NCBI RefSeq assembly: GCF_017115045.1
Contig: NZ_JABXKK010000050.1
Span: 62,001-126,000, forward strand
From: Nostoc sp. NMS8
GTDB taxonomy: Bacteria; Cyanobacteriota; Cyanobacteriia; Cyanobacteriales; Nostocaceae
DNA length: 64,000 nucleotides
Direction: 5' to 3'
Position 1 is the first letter of the stretch, and each line of letters opens with the position of its first letter. The notes below the pieces were generated by a model that saw nothing but the letters and a program-made list of their open reading frames with translations, had not been told where the DNA came from and searched no databases. A program made the position numbers and the translations under genes. Below, piece by piece: positions 1 to 8,436 of the stretch.

Positions 1-594
1 AACTAGGCGGTGATGTCCAGAATCAGCAATGAATAAACCTGTTGGAGTAGCTAGAACTTTACCAGGAAAAGCTAGGGGTGTGATTAATGGTTGTCGTTGT
101 TTTTCTAAAGTCAAGCTGATTTCTTGGAAATTAATTGTGCCTTTATTTTGGTGTTGTTGAATTAACTTTTGAATCAACTCGTCTAAAGTGTCACGGTTTC
201 CTTCACCAGAAATCTGACCAATCACGTAACCTTCTGGATCAATAATTATTAATGTTGGCCAAGCACGCACAGCATACTCTTGCCAAATCTGAAAACCTCT
301 GTCAACTACAACTGAATGTTCAATGTCGTAGCGCAGAATAGCTTGGCGGATATTTTCTGTTTCTTTTTCATTTTCAAATTTGGCAGAGTGAACGCCGATA
401 ATAGTAAGACTATCTTTATATTTTTGTTCTAAATATTTTAGATTTGGCAGAATATGCAGACAATTGATGCAACAGTATGTCCAAAAGTCTAAGATTACGA
501 CTCTACCTTTGAGTTTTTTAATAGATAAAGGTTTATCGGTGTTTAGCCAAGAGTAATTTTGTGGTAATTCTGGCGCTCTAACACGGGGAATCAT
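1..594 (-). CDS. TlpA-like thioredoxin-fold protein with start of NHL repeats (partial)
   Basis: The reading frame starts with an ATG at 594 and runs off the left edge of the window, so only about 198 N-terminal residues are present. The N-terminal part is a redoxin fold with the active-site motif WTYCCINCLH, a CxxC of the TlpA/ResA/NHLRC2 type. Next comes a thioredoxin-like segment with WPTLIIIDPEG, where the proline is the usual cis-proline region. The last visible residues (ATPTGLFIADSGHHR) look like the first blade of an NHL beta-propeller, as in NHLRC2-like proteins. No signal peptide is visible, so the protein is probably cytoplasmic. It is likely a thiol-disulfide oxidoreductase; the substrate is unknown. 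It is transcribed away from the next gene. The family assignment is firm, the role is inferred. Confidence 0.85.
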   Translation of the reverse strand, partial: MIPRVRAPELPQNYSWLNTDKPLSIKKLKGRVVILDFWTYCCINCLHILPNLKYLEQKYKDSLTIIGVHSAKFENEKETENIRQAILRYDIEHSVVVDRGFQIWQEYAVRAWPTLIIIDPEGYVIGQISGEGNRDTLDELIQKLIQQHQNKGTINFQEISLTLEKQRQPLITPLAFPGKVLATPTGLFIADSGHHRLV

Positions 595-700
595 AAAGTA
601 TCCTTTGCTAAAGTTAGCTCATCACTTTAACTTTAAATTCAGAGGGGTTTTTATGCAGATTTTACTGTCTTTATACACAATAAAAGGTAGACAATGCCTT

Positions 701-832
701 ATAGGTTGTTTGAAAAGTGGTTAGCCGTGATTTTAGGCACTAACTGATCCCCCCTAGCCCCCCTTTTTAAGGGGGGCTAGGGGGGATCTAGAACGTTTTG
801 TTACCGAGAAGAAAACTTTTAAAACATCCTCT
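701..832. mobile_element. MITE-like element, copy 1
   Basis: Terminal inverted repeats of about 18 bp lie at 701-718 (ATAGGTTGTTTGAAAAGT) and 815-832 (reverse complement AGAGGATGTTTTAAAAGT). Inside is a perfect 18-bp palindrome, arms 746-763 and 771-788, rich in C and G runs. The subterminal blocks TTTTAGGCACT and GATCTAGAACGTTTTG recur in a second copy at 63514-63724 in the opposite orientation. The element is too short to encode a transposase, so it would be mobilised in trans. It lies in the leader of the HAD gene at 954. Confidence 0.75.
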
Positions 833-953
833 TAGATTACTTAAACTAAAGTCTGCAAATAGTCAAATTTCATTCTTCTATATTACAGTACATCTATCGA
901 TTTATCATAATTTAAAGTATAATTATCCTCTCAATCAATGTCAGCTAAAGTTT

Positions 954-1826
954 ATGAACACTCTCTATGTTTCCGATTTAGACGGTACATTGCTTGGAGA
1001 TAATGCAATTCTTTCTTCGTTCAGCAAAAAAATCCTTTCTGAACTCTTGCATCAAGGACTCCAGTTTACTGTAGCTAGTGCGCGTAGCGTTGTTTCTATG
1101 CAGGCTATTCTGAAAGATTTGAATCTTCGTCTCCCAATTATCGAATTTAATGGTGCTTTTATTTCTGATTTAGATTCTGGTAGACATGAAATCATCAACT
1201 CTATTTGTCCTTCTGTTGTTGAAAGCATCTACAAACTTATCTTGGAGTTTGGTTGTGTTCCGTTTATATCTAGTTTTAATGGCACGGAAGATTGTGTTTA
1301 CTATAAAGATGTAATGAACGATGGAATGATTTGGCATATTAACGATCGCCTAGCCAGCAAAGACCGAAGGTTGCGATCAATTGAAGATTTGACGCTTTCT
1401 TTTAGCGATCAAATTGTTTGTTTAACAGTGATTGGTCACGCACACGAATTACTCGAACTTCAAGGCGCGATTATTGAAAGACATGAAACTAACGTAGAGA
1501 CACACTTGATGGAAAACCAATACTCTCCAGGATGGTATTGGTTAACAATTCATGACTGCAAAGCGACAAAAGGCCAAGCTATTCGGACTCTGGTAGAAAA
1601 TTATGGATTACAGGAAAGTGAGATTGTAGTTTTTGGCGATCAAATTAATGACATAAAAATGTTCAAGATTGCTAATCATGCTATTGCAGTTGCTAACGCA
1701 GATGCGAAACTCAAGCGTTACGCGACATTATTAATTGGTTCAAATATAGAAGATAGTGTTGTTAAATATATTCATCAAGATTGGTCAAATAGATATGCTT
1801 TGAAATCTGAGTTTGATATTGGCTAG
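954..1826 (+). CDS. HAD-superfamily hydrolase, Cof/sucrose-phosphatase-like
   Basis: This 290-residue protein starts at ATG 954. An open frame extends upstream to 798, but that stretch lies in the MITE and in AT-rich leader and has no family likeness. HAD motif I is SDLDGTLLG at residues 7-15 (nucleophile D8, acid/base D10). The motif II region is TVASARS, followed by EFNGAFI, which is typical of the Cof class with a large C2 cap. Motif IV is FGDQINDIKMF near residue 227. Proteins of this class dephosphorylate sugar phosphates or cofactor phosphates such as FMN or PLP; the substrate cannot be read from sequence. It is followed by a repeat element and a second, unrelated HAD gene. Probably cytoplasmic. 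Confidence 0.85.
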   Translation: MNTLYVSDLDGTLLGDNAILSSFSKKILSELLHQGLQFTVASARSVVSMQAILKDLNLRLPIIEFNGAFISDLDSGRHEIINSICPSVVESIYKLILEFGCVPFISSFNGTEDCVYYKDVMNDGMIWHINDRLASKDRRLRSIEDLTLSFSDQIVCLTVIGHAHELLELQGAIIERHETNVETHLMENQYSPGWYWLTIHDCKATKGQAIRTLVENYGLQESEIVVFGDQINDIKMFKIANHAIAVANADAKLKRYATLLIGSNIEDSVVKYIHQDWSNRYALKSEFDIG

Positions 1827-1925
1827 TAGTCTGTCCCTTTAATTCCCACGGTTAGAGAGACACGATAAATCGCCGTCTCTACAGAAAATTTATTCATCAA
1901 TTATTTATTGACAGACTGCTAGTAG
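1823..1925. repeat. Small palindromic repeat element overlapping a stop codon
   Basis: The ends are inverted: TAGTAGTCTGTC at about 1824-1835 and GACAGACTGCTAGTAG at 1910-1925. The core at about 1854-1880 is itself a hairpin, reading GTAGAGACGGCGATTTATCG on the minus strand. The same core occurs at 34624-34650, and a degenerate one at 35583-35637. The left end includes the TAG stop of the HAD gene, so the element seems to have landed at its 3' end. Confidence 0.6.
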
Positions 1926-1966
1926 TATAGGGATTGAAATTGCTTAGTTTCTTTTAGGAGTTATAT

Positions 1967-2665
1967 ATGCTTGGGGTAATATTTGATCTAGATGGAACTC
2001 TTTGGAATATATCTAGTATATGTGCAGATGCTTGGAATCAAGCAATTAAGATTGCTAATATTCCGAGAACTCCTATTACTGAGGATGATATTAATGGGGT
2101 AAGTGGTCTTCCATTTATAGAGTGCATAAAAAATATTTTTTCAGACATAGAAGAGGGAAATATTGATAAATTTTCTCTTTTAATAGAAGACTGTGAAAAG
2201 CAAGAGATAAAAACTAGAGGTGGAACTTTATACAAAGGAGTTTTAGAATATTTAGATACTTTGTCCGGTCAGTTTCCCTTGTTTTTAGTCAGCAATTGTG
2301 AATATTGGTACTTACAGGTATTTCTTTCTATGTCTTTAAATACTAATAATACAAACAAAACTTTTAGGGATATATTTGTAGACTCAGAGTGTTTTGGCAG
2401 AACTCAAAAACCTAAGGCTGAAAATATTATTGCAATCTGTCAGCGTAATAGCTTGAAAAAGGCAATTTATATTGGAGATACAGAAAGTGATAGATTAGCG
2501 GCTATGAAAGCAGGGGTTGATTTTATTCACGCCTCCTATGGATTTGGTTATGTAGAATCAGCAAATTTAAAGAGTGCAGCTTCTTTTAGTGAAGTTGTCG
2601 ATATACTGTTAACTCTTATCAATCCACCATCAGTAGCGATAGAAAATATTACAACGAGTTTATAA
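1967..2665 (+). CDS. HAD family hydrolase, phosphoglycolate-phosphatase-like
   Basis: A 232-residue protein with a good ribosome binding site (AGGAG at 1956-1960) before ATG 1967. HAD motif I is FDLDGTLW at residues 6-13 (D7, D9). A helical cap domain follows, of the small C1 type. Motif II is FLVSNCEYW near residue 103, the motif III lysine lies in TQKPKAENI, and motif IV is YIGDTESDRLAAMKAG. The layout matches the Gph/beta-phosphoglucomutase subgroup, which dephosphorylates small phosphate esters. The substrate is not evident. It is independent of the upstream HAD gene in sequence and is separated from it by a repeat. Confidence 0.82.
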   Translation: MLGVIFDLDGTLWNISSICADAWNQAIKIANIPRTPITEDDINGVSGLPFIECIKNIFSDIEEGNIDKFSLLIEDCEKQEIKTRGGTLYKGVLEYLDTLSGQFPLFLVSNCEYWYLQVFLSMSLNTNNTNKTFRDIFVDSECFGRTQKPKAENIIAICQRNSLKKAIYIGDTESDRLAAMKAGVDFIHASYGFGYVESANLKSAASFSEVVDILLTLINPPSVAIENITTSL

Positions 2666-2694
2666 ACTAGAAATGGTTTTAGCGGATATCACTT

Positions 2695-3609
2695 TTGAAA
2701 AGACTTGACAGACTAACGACTACAGAGGTGTCAGCTTGGGTACAACAAGCGAAAAATAAAGCCGAACACGGAAAAGTTATCGATCGCATTCCGCAATTAG
2801 CTAAAGCTTATCCTAGTTGGTTTGCAGTTCACATCTGCTGTAAATCGGGCAAAACCATCAGTTTTGGGGATACAGCTTGTGTTTTCCCGCTAATGAGCGT
2901 GATTAAGACATTTTCCCTACTTTATCTGCTAGAACATCTCGGAGCAGAAACAGTTTTTGGCTGGGTTGGGGTGGAACCATCGGATGCACCCTTCAATTCT
3001 TTAGAACAATTAGTTAGCGATCGCGGCCGCCCCCGCAACCCTATGATTAATAGTGGGGCAATTACCTTGTCTGATAAGTTACCAGGAAAGGATGCTAATC
3101 AACGTACTTTTTTATTTTGTCAATGGCTTAACCAATTAGCCGGTTGCCAACTAAGCTTAGATGAGATAATGCTGGCTTCAGTGCGATTAACACGCTCAAA
3201 GGTTAATGAAGCGATCGCAAACTATCTTGGCGAAGCCGGTTATCTCGAAAATATTGAAATAGCACTTGACACATACGAGCAAATATGCTCTATGTCTGGG
3301 CGAGTTGAAGATTTAGCCCTGTTGGGAAAACTGTTAGCTTTTGACAATGGCTGTATATCACCACAAAACCGCCGAATTGTCAATGCTGTGATGTTAACTT
3401 GTGGATTGTACGAAGCTTCTGCCGAGTTTGCAGTCAGAATTGGTCTACCAATGAAATCAGGCATTGGTGGTGGACTTGTAGCAATAGTACCAGGTGAGGG
3501 AGCGATCGCTTGTTACAGTCCCGCCTTGGATAATATCGGAAATCCTGTAGGTGCGATCGCATTTGTTGAGGTTTTAGCGCAAGAGTTGCAGTTGAGTGTC
3601 TTTGGTTGA
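2695..3609 (+). CDS. glsA: Glutaminase (serine beta-lactamase-like fold)
   Basis: Converts L-glutamine to glutamate and ammonia. The protein has 304 residues, close to the usual 300-310 of the family. The catalytic Ser-x-x-Lys is MSVIK (S68, K71), and the family signature GRPRNPMINSGAI is at about residue 103. EQICSMSGRVEDLA and MKSGIGGGLVAIVPG further on also fit glutaminase. The start is TTG 2695: an in-frame stop at 2680 blocks extension, and ATG 2673 is in another frame. It is a divergent cyanobacterial form. Its last 36 bp overlap the convergent lipoprotein gene, which is unusual. Confidence 0.88.
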   Translation: MKRLDRLTTTEVSAWVQQAKNKAEHGKVIDRIPQLAKAYPSWFAVHICCKSGKTISFGDTACVFPLMSVIKTFSLLYLLEHLGAETVFGWVGVEPSDAPFNSLEQLVSDRGRPRNPMINSGAITLSDKLPGKDANQRTFLFCQWLNQLAGCQLSLDEIMLASVRLTRSKVNEAIANYLGEAGYLENIEIALDTYEQICSMSGRVEDLALLGKLLAFDNGCISPQNRRIVNAVMLTCGLYEASAEFAVRIGLPMKSGIGGGLVAIVPGEGAIACYSPALDNIGNPVGAIAFVEVLAQELQLSVFG

Positions 3610-5241
3610 TTTTGTTGTAGGTAACGGCGTTGATTCAGGAGTTGGTGTTACCTCTGGCTGTGCTTCTGGTGTCGGAGACTCAATAATCTCTGGCAGCGTG
3701 GGTGGCAAACTCGGAGATGGCGCAGCTGTTACTTGTGGGGTAGGAACTTTACCAGCCTCACGGTTGAAATATCCACTAAATCTAGATTTAGTTGATTTAG
3801 GCGCAACTTTTTCAGGTAACGGCGTTGACTCAGGAGTTGGCGTTACCGTTGGCTGTGGTTCTGGTGTTGGCGTAATTATTTCTGGTGCTGGAGACTCAAT
3901 AATCTCTGGCGGCGTGGGTGGCAAACTAAGAGATGGTGTAACTGGTGTTTGTGGGGTAGTGACCTTACCAGCCCCACGGTTGAAAAATCCGTCCAATCTA
4001 GGTTTTGTTGGTTTAGGCGCAACTTTTTCAGATAACGGCGTAGATTCAGGAGTTGGCGTTACCGTTGGCTGTGGTTCTGGAGACTCAATAATTTCTGCTG
4101 GTGTCGGGGACAAGCTAGGAGATGGTGCAGCCGTTGGAACTTCTAATTTTGGTTTTTCTGGCTGTGTTTTGGATTCTTTGGGAATTTTCGTTTCAGGAAT
4201 GGGCTGTTTTTCTACCTTGGGTTGTATTTGGGGTGTTTTTTCAACAGAAGGTGTAGGTATGGGTTTAGGTACAGGTCTATAATTCTGGTCTACAATAGGG
4301 CGCACTTCCGCTACTGTGAGTTCTCCTCTAATAATTCTCGATAGAGTATCTTTACCCTTTGGCTGGTAGTCAATTAATGTAACTGGGGTATTAAAGGCAT
4401 TTTTGACAGCATTTCCCTGATTATCGAGAAATTCCAGTTTTACCCAATTTTTTCCTGGATGGAAGCCTTTAAGGTAAACTGCCTGCCAGCGATCGAAAAT
4501 AAAGCTTTCACCATTAATTGTGACGCGAATCCGCCAATCACTAAATCCTTCGTTAGCGTTTTCCTTCAGGGCGAGATGTAGGGGCGCGTTAGTTAGGTAA
4601 AAGTCCAGTAAGATTGGTTCTGTTCCGTAGTTACCTTGAGGATTGCTGTAAGTTAGCAGAGGTAATTTGGAATCTGGATTGTTATCGTCAGTTTTTGTGA
4701 AAACGTGAAATGTTGTCTGGGCATAAGCGCCTTCATTTTTGAAGCTTTCATCCCAAGGACGAGAGGCAAAGACGCGCAGGGTATGAGTACCTGGAGACAA
4801 GTCTGGCAAAACCAAAGGCTGATTCAGGTCGTAAACAGCTATATGAGGTTGATTATCCAGAATTACGTGTAGATGGGGCCCTAGTTGTAATTGTGGATCT
4901 TTAAATATTGGTAGATCCTTTACCTGAAAACTGGCTGTAACTTCATTATTTTGGAAAACTTCATCAGGCTGTGGAGTAACAATTGTCACTTGTGGCTGAT
5001 AAACTTCCAAAATTGGACGCAGTTCTTGGATAACATCTGGTGGGGAAACTTCCGAAAACTGCTTAGAAATTTGAGAAATCTGAGGAGAGTTTTCTTTATA
5101 GATAGTAGATACTTCCTGGCTAGCGACTTTCTCGCCGCAACTGGTCAAGCTTAATACCAGCACCAATGTCATTACCCACCTGAGAATCGAGAACCTCTCA
5201 GGGAGAAATTTCTCTAACACCCTTTTCAGCCACGAGTTCAT
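3574..5241 (-). CDS. Proline-rich lipoprotein with tandem repeats
   Basis: A 555-residue protein. The N terminus has a hydrophobic stretch followed by the lipobox LTSC (LVLSLTSCGEK), so it is probably an exported lipoprotein. Residues of about 70-300 form a globular region with beta-rich, Ig-like character (VTIVTPQPDEVFQNN, LHVILDN, GTHTLRVFASRPWDES). From about residue 320 on it is proline, threonine and glutamate rich. It holds three degenerate tandem units (PTVTPTPESTPL, EKVAPK, F-NR-AGKV) that also show as roughly 200-216-bp DNA repeats near 3617, 3817 and 4033. The tail may cross the periplasm or bind the cell wall. The function is not known. The end overlaps the glutaminase gene by 36 bp, perhaps because the repeat tract shifted its frame. 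Confidence 0.8.
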   Translation of the reverse strand: MNSWLKRVLEKFLPERFSILRWVMTLVLVLSLTSCGEKVASQEVSTIYKENSPQISQISKQFSEVSPPDVIQELRPILEVYQPQVTIVTPQPDEVFQNNEVTASFQVKDLPIFKDPQLQLGPHLHVILDNQPHIAVYDLNQPLVLPDLSPGTHTLRVFASRPWDESFKNEGAYAQTTFHVFTKTDDNNPDSKLPLLTYSNPQGNYGTEPILLDFYLTNAPLHLALKENANEGFSDWRIRVTINGESFIFDRWQAVYLKGFHPGKNWVKLEFLDNQGNAVKNAFNTPVTLIDYQPKGKDTLSRIIRGELTVAEVRPIVDQNYRPVPKPIPTPSVEKTPQIQPKVEKQPIPETKIPKESKTQPEKPKLEVPTAAPSPSLSPTPAEIIESPEPQPTVTPTPESTPLSEKVAPKPTKPRLDGFFNRGAGKVTTPQTPVTPSLSLPPTPPEIIESPAPEIITPTPEPQPTVTPTPESTPLPEKVAPKSTKSRFSGYFNREAGKVPTPQVTAAPSPSLPPTLPEIIESPTPEAQPEVTPTPESTPLPTTKSTKDTQLQLLR

Positions 5242-5478
5242 GTGTTGTACCCAGTGATAGTCTTCGATAATTGACAGATTTATTTTGGCTCAAACTGTCC
5301 ATCTGGAACTATAGCCCAAAAGGTGAAACCTGCCTCATATCGCATGGTTTTCTTGTGTATCTCAGGAAATTTTAACGGGTTGCGCTGATTCCTCTGGAAC
5401 TTTTCTCAGATGAAGTTGGGGACTGGGAACTGGGGATTGGGCAAGAAATTCTTTTAAGATTCTCTGGGGGTATGAATC

Positions 5479-5600
5479 CCTGACTTTCCACATAACGTGA
5501 AAAGTCCACCAAAAACTTAACCCCCTAACCCCCAACTCGTCGCGGGAAGGGGGAAAATTCAAAGTCTCTCTCCTTTTTCCAGATGCCGTGAAAAGTCAGG
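5479..5600. mobile_element. MITE-like element upstream of psaA
   Basis: Inverted ends CCTGACTTTCCAC (5479-5491) and GTGAAAAGTCAGG (5588-5600; reverse complement CCTGACTTTTCAC) enclose about 122 bp. The interior holds a C-run/G-run palindrome around 5519-5553. The outer flanks TATGAATC and TATTGAATC look like an imperfect target duplication. There is no coding capacity. Confidence 0.55.
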
Positions 5601-6050
5601 TATTGAATCCACATACCTGTATTCCCAATATCCATTCCCGATTTTAAAAAAAGTCATATTACTTACAGCGTTTTACTTAATAAAATTGAAAGATGACATA
5701 AATGTTCATGAGTAATCGTAGTAAAAGCTGGAACATTGGCTATGTAGAGCCAAACCATAAATCTTACGAATTGTTATCCTTTGTAAATTAAATAGATAAT
5801 CTATTGACTTTTGGACAAAAAGTTTGAAGTTAAAAGCCAGTTAAGGCAGGAATTCCAGCAATATTTGGGCAAGTTTGAATTATTGTTAAAATATCTCTAA
5901 CAATGTACAAGTGAAGACTCTATAATTCAACGAGAAACAACTCTCCACATGGGGTCTTCATCGGAGCTTCAGTAAAATTCTGGAGTAGTCGGTAATGGTT
6001 CATTTTGTGGTATTAATGATTCCTCATTCCTTATCAAGAGAGGAGGTCGA
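5601..6050 (+). promoter_or_regulatory. psaAB upstream region with strong ribosome binding site
   Basis: About 450 bp between the small element and psaA, AT-rich, with no convincing gene. A consensus Shine-Dalgarno AGGAGGT lies at 6041-6047, four bases before the psaA ATG. I cannot place a transcription start or a HLR1/RpaB site with confidence. A 27-codon frame from 5708 is not recognised. The promoter role is inferred from position. Confidence 0.5.
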
Positions 6051-8309
6051 ATGACAATAAGTCCTCCGGAGCGAGAGGAAAAAAAGGCAAGAGTAATCGT
6101 CGATAACGATCCAGTTCCAACCTCATTCGAGAAATGGGCGCAACCTGGACACTTTGACAGATCCTTAGCCAGAGGTCCCAAAACCACCACATGGATTTGG
6201 AACCTGCACGCACTCGCCCATGATTTTGATACACATACAAGCGATTTAGAAGAGATATCCCGCAAAATATTCTCAGCCCACTTCGGCCACCTGGCTGTAG
6301 TGACCATCTGGTTGAGCGGGATGATTTTCCACGGTGCGAAGTTTTCTAACTACGAAGCTTGGTTAAGCGATCCGTTAAACGTTAAGCCAAGTGCCCAAGT
6401 TGTTTGGCCCATTGTCGGGCAAGACATTTTAAACGCTGATGTCGGCGGTGGTTTCCACGGGATTCAAATCACCTCCGGTTTGTTCCAAGTATGGCGTGGC
6501 TGGGGGATTACAAACTCCTTCCAACTTTACGTAACTGCGATCGGTGGCTTGGTATTAGCAGGCTTATTCCTATTTGCCGGCTGGTTCCACTACCACAAAC
6601 GCGCTCCCAAACTGGAATGGTTCCAGAATGTGGAATCAATTCTCAACCACCACTTACAAGTGTTGCTAGGTCTTGGTTCCTTGGGATGGGCTGGTCACTT
6701 GATCCACGTGTCCGCACCGACCAACAAGCTTTTGGATGCAGGCGTTGCCATCAAAGACATACCCTTGCCTCACGAGTTCATCTTGAACAAAGACTTGTTG
6801 ACCGAGTTGTATCCCGGCTTTGCTGCTGGTTTAGCACCTTTCTTCACCTTGAACTGGGGTCAGTATGCTGACTTCCTTACCTTCAAGGGCGGTCTGAACC
6901 CAGTAACAGGCGGCTTGTGGTTGACTGATATTTCTCATCACCACTTGGCGATCGCAGTTCTCTTTATCATTGCTGGTCATCAATACCGTACCAACTGGGG
7001 TATTGGTCACAGCATTAAAGAGATCCTAGAAAACCACAAAGGCCCTTTCACTGGCGAAGGTCACAAAGGTCTCTACGAAAACCTGACCACATCTTGGCAC
7101 GCTCAATTGGCTACTAACCTAGCCTTCTTGGGTTCGCTGACCATCATCATCGCGCATCACATGTACGCGATGCCCCCCTATCCATATTTGGCAACTGATT
7201 ACGCTACGCAGTTGTGCATATTCACTCACCATATTTGGATCGGTGGATTCTTGATTGTTGGTGGAGCAGCTCACGCTGCTATCTTCATGGTGCGGGATTA
7301 CGATCCAGTTGTGAATCAAAACAACTTGCTCGATCGAGTGCTTCGTCACCGGGATGCGATTATTTCCCATCTAAACTGGGTGTCTATTTTCCTCGGCTTC
7401 CATAGCTTTGGACTTTACATCCACAACGACACAATGCGTGCATTGGGTCGTCCTCAAGACTTGTTCTCTGATACAGGGATTCAATTGCAGCCAGTATTTG
7501 CCCAGTGGATACAAAATATCCACGCCTTGGCTCCTGGTACAACTGCACCCAATGCCCTAGAACCAGTTAGCTATGTCTTTGGCGGCGGTGTCTTGGCTGT
7601 TGGTGGCAAAGTGGCAGCTGCACCCATTGTTTTGGGCACAGCGGACTTCTTAATTCACCACATTCACGCTTTCACCATTCACGTCACCGTCCTAATTCTG
7701 CTCAAAGGTGTGCTGTTCGCCCGTAGCTCTCGTCTGATTCCAGACAAAGCAAACCTGGGCTTCCGCTTCCCCTGCGACGGGCCTGGTCGTGGCGGTACTT
7801 GTCAAGTGTCTGGTTGGGATCACGTATTCCTCGGACTCTTCTGGATGTACAACTCCCTGTCTATCGTAATTTTCCACTTCAGCTGGAAGATGCAATCAGA
7901 TGTCTGGGGAACCGTAGATGCAGATGGTACTGTGACTCACATCACTGGTGGTAACTTTGCTCAAAGTGCAATTACCATCAACGGTTGGTTACGGGACTTC
8001 TTGTGGGCACAAGCTACACAAGTCATCAATTCCTATGGCAGCGCGCTATCTGCTTATGGACTACTCTTCTTAGGCGCTCACTTTGTCTGGGCATTCAGCT
8101 TAATGTTCCTGTTCAGTGGTCGCGGCTACTGGCAAGAACTGATTGAGTCCATAGTTTGGGCGCATAATAAACTGAAGGTAGCTCCAGCAATTCAGCCTCG
8201 CGCTCTGAGCATTATTCAGGGTCGGGCTGTAGGGGTAGCTCACTACCTCTTAGGAGGAATTGCCACAACTTGGGCATTCTTCCACGCACACATCCTTTCA
8301 GTAGGGTAG
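6051..8309 (+). CDS. psaA: Photosystem I P700 chlorophyll a apoprotein A1
   Basis: PsaA forms the photosystem I core heterodimer with PsaB in the thylakoid membrane. It carries part of P700, A0 and A1, and shares the Fx 4Fe-4S cluster. The 752-residue length is the standard one. The Fx loop [13 protein letters not shown], with two cysteine ligands, is at about residues 573-585. The protein has eleven hydrophobic helices with many chlorophyll-ligating histidines ([33 protein letters not shown]). The start at ATG 6051 follows a strong ribosome binding site. psaB lies 127 bp downstream on the same strand, so the two are presumably co-transcribed. Confidence 0.99.
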   Translation: MTISPPEREEKKARVIVDNDPVPTSFEKWAQPGHFDRSLARGPKTTTWIWNLHALAHDFDTHTSDLEEISRKIFSAHFGHLAVVTIWLSGMIFHGAKFSNYEAWLSDPLNVKPSAQVVWPIVGQDILNADVGGGFHGIQITSGLFQVWRGWGITNSFQLYVTAIGGLVLAGLFLFAGWFHYHKRAPKLEWFQNVESILNHHLQVLLGLGSLGWAGHLIHVSAPTNKLLDAGVAIKDIPLPHEFILNKDLLTELYPGFAAGLAPFFTLNWGQYADFLTFKGGLNPVTGGLWLTDISHHHLAIAVLFIIAGHQYRTNWGIGHSIKEILENHKGPFTGEGHKGLYENLTTSWHAQLATNLAFLGSLTIIIAHHMYAMPPYPYLATDYATQLCIFTHHIWIGGFLIVGGAAHAAIFMVRDYDPVVNQNNLLDRVLRHRDAIISHLNWVSIFLGFHSFGLYIHNDTMRALGRPQDLFSDTGIQLQPVFAQWIQNIHALAPGTTAPNALEPVSYVFGGGVLAVGGKVAAAPIVLGTADFLIHHIHAFTIHVTVLILLKGVLFARSSRLIPDKANLGFRFPCDGPGRGGTCQVSGWDHVFLGLFWMYNSLSIVIFHFSWKMQSDVWGTVDADGTVTHITGGNFAQSAITINGWLRDFLWAQATQVINSYGSALSAYGLLFLGAHFVWAFSLMFLFSGRGYWQELIESIVWAHNKLKVAPAIQPRALSIIQGRAVGVAHYLLGGIATTWAFFHAHILSVG

Positions 8310-8317
8310 CAATCAGT

Positions 8318-8392
8318 TGTGGAGTGCTGAGTGCTGAGTGCTGAGAAAATACTCAAAACTCAGAACTCAGGACTCAAAACTCAGGACTCTAG
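8318..8392. repeat. Heptamer-type repeat between psaA and psaB
   Basis: GTGCTGA units repeat three times at about 8323-8345, followed by several copies of ACTCAGA/ACTCAAA at about 8350-8387. The two arms are roughly complementary and could form a stem. This is the STRR type known from heterocyst-forming cyanobacteria. Confidence 0.65.
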
Positions 8393-8436
8393 ACGCTGGT
8401 ATTTGATGGCTAAAGGTCAGAGGATTTATTAAACCT

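Noticed and set aside
3596..4282. 228-codon frame on the plus strand, glycine/valine rich
   Set aside because: It is antisense to the tandem-repeat part of the lipoprotein. Its periodic composition mirrors the repeat units, and it has no family likeness.
5708..5791. 27-codon frame MSNRSKSWNIGYVEPNHKSY... upstream of psaA
   Set aside because: Too short, no ribosome binding site and no recognised small photosynthetic peptide.
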